A stretch of DNA of 43,098 nt from Elusimicrobiota bacterium. GTDB taxonomy: Bacteria > Elusimicrobiota > Elusimicrobia > UBA1565 > UBA9628. The notes under the pieces were generated by a model, which did not search any database, was not told the origin of the DNA, and saw nothing but the letters and a program-made list of their open reading frames with translations. The stretch lies in NCBI GenBank assembly GCA_016212825.1, contig JACRDS010000053.1, forward strand, positions 1 to 43,098, in the 5' to 3' direction. Every line of letters begins with the position of its first letter. Position 1 is the first letter of the stretch. Shown piece by piece: positions 40,070-43,098 of the stretch. A program made the translations under genes and the position numbers.

Positions 40070-41944
40070 ATGGCCGCCGCCCTCGGCCGCCGGGCCGTCT
40101 ACGCGGCGGTCTTCGCGGTGGCGCTCTGGCTCGGCCTGCTGCTCAGCCCCTCCGGCATCCCGTTCCACATCGACACGGTCCGGGACCTCCTGCTGGCGCG
40201 CGGGTGTTCGGGCGCGGACGCCTGCCTCAGCCTCGGCCCCCGCTCCTCCGGATTCTTCTACCACGGATTCCTCTGGCACCGCTTCCTGGCGCTCTTCCTA
40301 GGCTCCCGGCTCCCGCTCGAGGCCCTGCCCGCGGCTCTGGCCGTCCTGCATGCCTTGAGCGTGGTCCTGCTCTTCCGCGCCGCCGAGCTCTGCGCCGGCC
40401 GGCTGACCGCCCTCGTCCTGACGGCGCTCTATTGCCTGGCGGGATTCGACAGGAGCCTCTTCAATCCTCTCTGGACGCCCACCTCGATACCCATCCTCGC
40501 CAACGCCTTCGCCTGGGCGGCCGGGCTGGCGCTGCTCTCCGGCGGCCGGCGCCGCGCCGCCGCGGCCGCGGCCGCGGCCGTCATCCTGTCTTTGGGCACC
40601 CAGGTCCACAACGAGTTCCTCCTCTTCCTGCCCGGGCTCGTCGTCTTCTTCTTCTGGGAGCAGAAGCCCGCTCGGGCGCGCCCGGCGGCCTTCAGCGCGG
40701 GCCTGCTCGCCTGCCTGACGCTCTCCTGGGCCGCTGGCTCGCGGGATTCCCTGATCGCGAACTGGCGCCTGCTCGCCTCCCTCTCCATCTTCCGAGCCCA
40801 TCCCGGCTCCCACCAGGCGACCTTGACGGAGGGCCTGCGCTACGCGTCCTTCGCCGCGGCCTGGGCGGGCGCCGCGGCGCTGAGCAGGCCCTGGAAGCCG
40901 GAGCGCGGGTTCGAGCGCTTCCTCCTTTGCGTTTCGGGCTCCTACCTCCTGGCCTTCCTGCCGGTGCTCTTCACGCACGACTCGGGCCTCCGCTACTACG
41001 CGCCCGTCATCCCCCTGCTCGGTCTGCTCTGGGCCCGGGCGGCGAGCCCGGTCGTGGCGAGGTTCACCCGGACCTCCGTCCTTCTCCTGGGCTTGCTCGC
41101 CCTGCTCGGCGCGGACCGGGCCCAGGCCCTGCGCTCCGCGCCCGGTCCGGGACTGGGAGACCCTCTGCGCCTCTCGGAGATCCGGGCTCTGGCCCAAGCC
41201 TTCGCGGCCTGGGGTTACGACGCTTCGGGCATGTACCGTCAGTCGTCGGGCGGGCAGCGCGCCTACCTGGACTTCATCTCCGGCCTCTGGCTCCAGGCCC
41301 CCTGTCTCTCCGACCAGGCGGTCCTGGGACGCGGGGCCCCGCGGCGGGAGCGCGTGGCCCTGCTCGCGGTGGAGTCCGGCCGGCCGTATCCCCGCGGGGC
41401 GGGCGGTCCGGACTGGCGCCGGGTCGCGGGCGCGGGGCGGGACTTCCTCCTCTTCCGCTTCGAGCCCAGCCTGCGCCTCGAGGAGTTCCAGGAGCTCAGG
41501 GACGGGACCGCGGGGCCGGCGCGCTCCTTCGGCGTGGAGAACCGCGGCTTCGGCCGGCGCTGCTGGGATCCCGAGACCCTCTCCTTCGGCGTGCGCGGCA
41601 TGGTGTCCCGGGACACGGCCTCCCTGCGCTTCCGCCTGAGCGTGCCGCGCGGGCTCCCGGAACGCACGCTCTTCCTCCCCGCCCTGGACGCCTACGGCTG
41701 GCCCAGGCCGGGCTGCGCGGCCCGCTTCACCGAGGTCTCGGGGGTCGCGGCCCGGATCGACGCCGGCGGCAGGCGCCTGCGCTTCCGGGGGACCAAGACC
41801 GCCCAGCGGGGCTCCGTCACCGTCTCCTGGCCGGTCCATGAGCAGGAGTGCTTCCCCGATCCCTGCGTCCGCTATCCCATGCCCATCCTGGAGCTGCCGT
41901 CCCCGATCTTCGAACAGCTGGGCGGCGTCCTGGAACGCAGATGA
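40070..41944 (+). CDS. Polytopic membrane protein, GT-C-like
   Basis: This 624-residue protein starts with a hydrophobic helix (RRAVYAAVFAVALWLGLLLS), then the loop IPFHIDTVRDLLLARGC. About 10 further helices run to residue 360. FDRSLFNPLWTPTSIPILAN and SLGTQVHNEFLLFLPGL carry polar residues typical of GT-C glycosyltransferases. A soluble C-terminal 260 residues are beta-rich and Cys-containing, with no recognised family. ATG 40070 follows CCCCGGG without a clear ribosome site. The reading frame extends upstream inside the M29 gene but that part is antisense-like noise. Its stop overlaps the mfd ATG. Confidence 0.75.
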   Translation: MAAALGRRAVYAAVFAVALWLGLLLSPSGIPFHIDTVRDLLLARGCSGADACLSLGPRSSGFFYHGFLWHRFLALFLGSRLPLEALPAALAVLHALSVVLLFRAAELCAGRLTALVLTALYCLAGFDRSLFNPLWTPTSIPILANAFAWAAGLALLSGGRRRAAAAAAAAVILSLGTQVHNEFLLFLPGLVVFFFWEQKPARARPAAFSAGLLACLTLSWAAGSRDSLIANWRLLASLSIFRAHPGSHQATLTEGLRYASFAAAWAGAAALSRPWKPERGFERFLLCVSGSYLLAFLPVLFTHDSGLRYYAPVIPLLGLLWARAASPVVARFTRTSVLLLGLLALLGADRAQALRSAPGPGLGDPLRLSEIRALAQAFAAWGYDASGMYRQSSGGQRAYLDFISGLWLQAPCLSDQAVLGRGAPRRERVALLAVESGRPYPRGAGGPDWRRVAGAGRDFLLFRFEPSLRLEEFQELRDGTAGPARSFGVENRGFGRRCWDPETLSFGVRGMVSRDTASLRFRLSVPRGLPERTLFLPALDAYGWPRPGCAARFTEVSGVAARIDAGGRRLRFRGTKTAQRGSVTVSWPVHEQECFPDPCVRYPMPILELPSPIFEQLGGVLERR

Positions 41945-43098
41945 GCGGCCGCGTCGGAGGACTCTGCAACCCCGCCGCCTGGGGCTATCTCGCGCGCTGC
42001 CTGCTCACGCCCCGCCCGGAGCTCCCCTTCTCCCTGGAGGCGGCGGCCGGCCGCCTGCTCCTGGTGCGCCGCGAGAGCGCAGACCTGGAGGACGCGGCCG
42101 ATGCTGCCGCGGCCCTGGCGCCCCTCTTCGCCGACTCCCCTCTGAAGCCGGCCATCTTCGGGGACGACTCCCGCCAGAGGCTCGCCTCGCTGGAGCTGCT
42201 CCGGGCCGGTTCGGCCCTGGCCCTGGCCACCCCCGAGGCCCTGCGCTGCCCCATGCCGTCTGCGACGGAGATCGCCGGGCTCTCCGTGGAGTTCCGCGTC
42301 GGGACGCGCCTGTCCCGCGGTCTGGCCGTGGCCGGCCTGCTGCGCGCCGGCTATAGGAAGGTCGACTTCGTGGAGAGCCCGGGAGAGTTCGCGGAACGCG
42401 GCGCGATCCTCGATTTCTACGGCCTCGAGCCGCTGGAGGCGGTGCGCGTCCTCTTCGACGAGGACGAGGTCTCCTCCGTGCGCAGCGTCGACCCCGCGAC
42501 CCAGCAGACCCGCGGGCTCGTCAGCGCGGCGCGGGCCGTGTGCGCGGCGGCGCCGGAGCAGGGGGCTCCGCTGGCGGACTGGTTCGGCGCGGGCTGGACT
42601 TGGATCGTCGAAGACGGGCTCGACGCCTCATCCGCCCCCGCCGCTGCGGCCGTCATGCAGGCCGGACCGGCGGGCGGGGGCCTCGACCTGGGCGTGCGTC
42701 CCAACGGGCCGTATGTCGGCGACCCGTCCCGTGCCTGGGACGAGCTCAAGGCCTGCGCCGCGCAGGGCTGGCGTGCAGTCCTCTACTCCCTGAACCCCGG
42801 CGAGGACCGCCGCATGCAGGACCTCATCGACGAGCGCTTCGCCGGGGCCGCCCCCTGCCAGTTCCTCGTGGGGCCCCTGCGCCAGGGCTTCCACCACCCC
42901 GGCCACCGCCTGGCCGTCTTCTCCGCCTCGGAGATCTTCTCCCGCAACTACCGTCCGTCCTTGCGCTGGCGGCGCTTCACCGCGGCCAACCGCGGCGCCC
43001 TGCGCCTGGGCGAACTCAAGAGGGGGGACTTCATCGTGCACCAGGACTACGGGTTGGCCCGCTTCCGGGGGCTCGAGCCGGTCTCGGCTCCGGGGCAC
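41941..43098 (+). CDS. mfd: Transcription-repair coupling factor, N-terminal part
   Basis: From ATG 41941 (ATGA overlap with the preceding stop) the frame stays open for 386 codons to the window edge. The UvrB-homology region shows VDFVESPGEFAERGAILDFY near residue 145. VRVLFDEDEVSSVRSVDPATQ follows. Near residue 330 is LAVFSASEIFSRN, then the start of the CarD-like RNA-polymerase-interacting domain (LKRGDFIVHQDYGLARFRGLE). Mfd displaces stalled RNA polymerase and recruits UvrA. The translocase domain lies outside the window. The N-terminal domain 1a (residues 1-130) is short and divergent. Confidence 0.92.
   Translation, partial: MSGRVGGLCNPAAWGYLARCLLTPRPELPFSLEAAAGRLLLVRRESADLEDAADAAAALAPLFADSPLKPAIFGDDSRQRLASLELLRAGSALALATPEALRCPMPSATEIAGLSVEFRVGTRLSRGLAVAGLLRAGYRKVDFVESPGEFAERGAILDFYGLEPLEAVRVLFDEDEVSSVRSVDPATQQTRGLVSAARAVCAAAPEQGAPLADWFGAGWTWIVEDGLDASSAPAAAAVMQAGPAGGGLDLGVRPNGPYVGDPSRAWDELKACAAQGWRAVLYSLNPGEDRRMQDLIDERFAGAAPCQFLVGPLRQGFHHPGHRLAVFSASEIFSRNYRPSLRWRRFTAANRGALRLGELKRGDFIVHQDYGLARFRGLEPVSAPGH

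Overview
The window is a very GC-rich bacterial chromosome segment, densely coded on both strands. No gene-free stretch exceeds about 130 bases, and I see no rRNA, tRNA, CRISPR array, prophage or plasmid genes. It opens inside a secreted-protein gene and closes inside mfd. High GC, Ala/Pro-rich secreted proteins, several multi-spanning glycosyltransferase-like proteins and TPR proteins would fit Elusimicrobiota or a similar little-cultured Gram-negative lineage. That placement is inference only, because no rRNA or ribosomal protein is present.

Layout. 1-979: 5' part of a secreted protein. 1109-6972: a carbamoyl-phosphate and nitrogen catabolism island with carbamate kinase, an aspartate-carbamoyltransferase-type enzyme, an FHA protein, a YgeY-type M20 hydrolase and a YgeW-type carbamoyltransferase. 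It is interrupted by a REP-associated (RAYT/Y1) transposase gene bounded by inverted terminal repeats. 7088-10083: a radical SAM protein translationally coupled to a QueC-like PP-loop protein. 10175-14598: M14 carboxypeptidase, a secreted protein of unknown function, an MFS exporter and a ferredoxin-nitroreductase fusion. 14595-18313: a coupled operon of a thioredoxin-like 2Fe-2S protein, an APC amino-acid permease, an Fe-S regulator-like protein and a membrane-anchored protein. 18394-27191: TPR protein, TlpA-type thioredoxin, type I phosphomannose isomerase, a membrane protein, alanine racemase and a 1072-residue membrane/TPR protein. 27278-32961: a five-gene operon of PP2C phosphatase, protein kinase, nicotinamidase-like hydrolase, vWA protein and nicotinate phosphoribosyltransferase. 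33004-41944: membrane glycosyltransferase-like proteins, an SGNH hydrolase-like protein and an M29 aminopeptidase. 41941-end: mfd.

The strongest candidates for something new are three. First, the PP2C-kinase-nicotinamidase-vWA-NAPRTase operon joins a TerY-P-like phosphosignalling triad to both steps of nicotinamide salvage. It is driven by a near-consensus sigma70 promoter buried in a 43-bp dyad. Second, about a dozen first genes show a -10 hexamer 5-7 nt before the start codon with no Shine-Dalgarno. This implies widespread leaderless transcription. The rule resolves several ambiguous starts and points to two near-cognate starts (ACG, ATC). Third, the radical SAM/PP-loop pair ends and begins around a G9 run whose -1 slippage would fuse the two proteins.

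Genes inside operons use the other mode: strong Shine-Dalgarno sequences (arcC, ygeY, pncA-like, vWA, pncB) or ATGA/GTGA stop-start overlaps.
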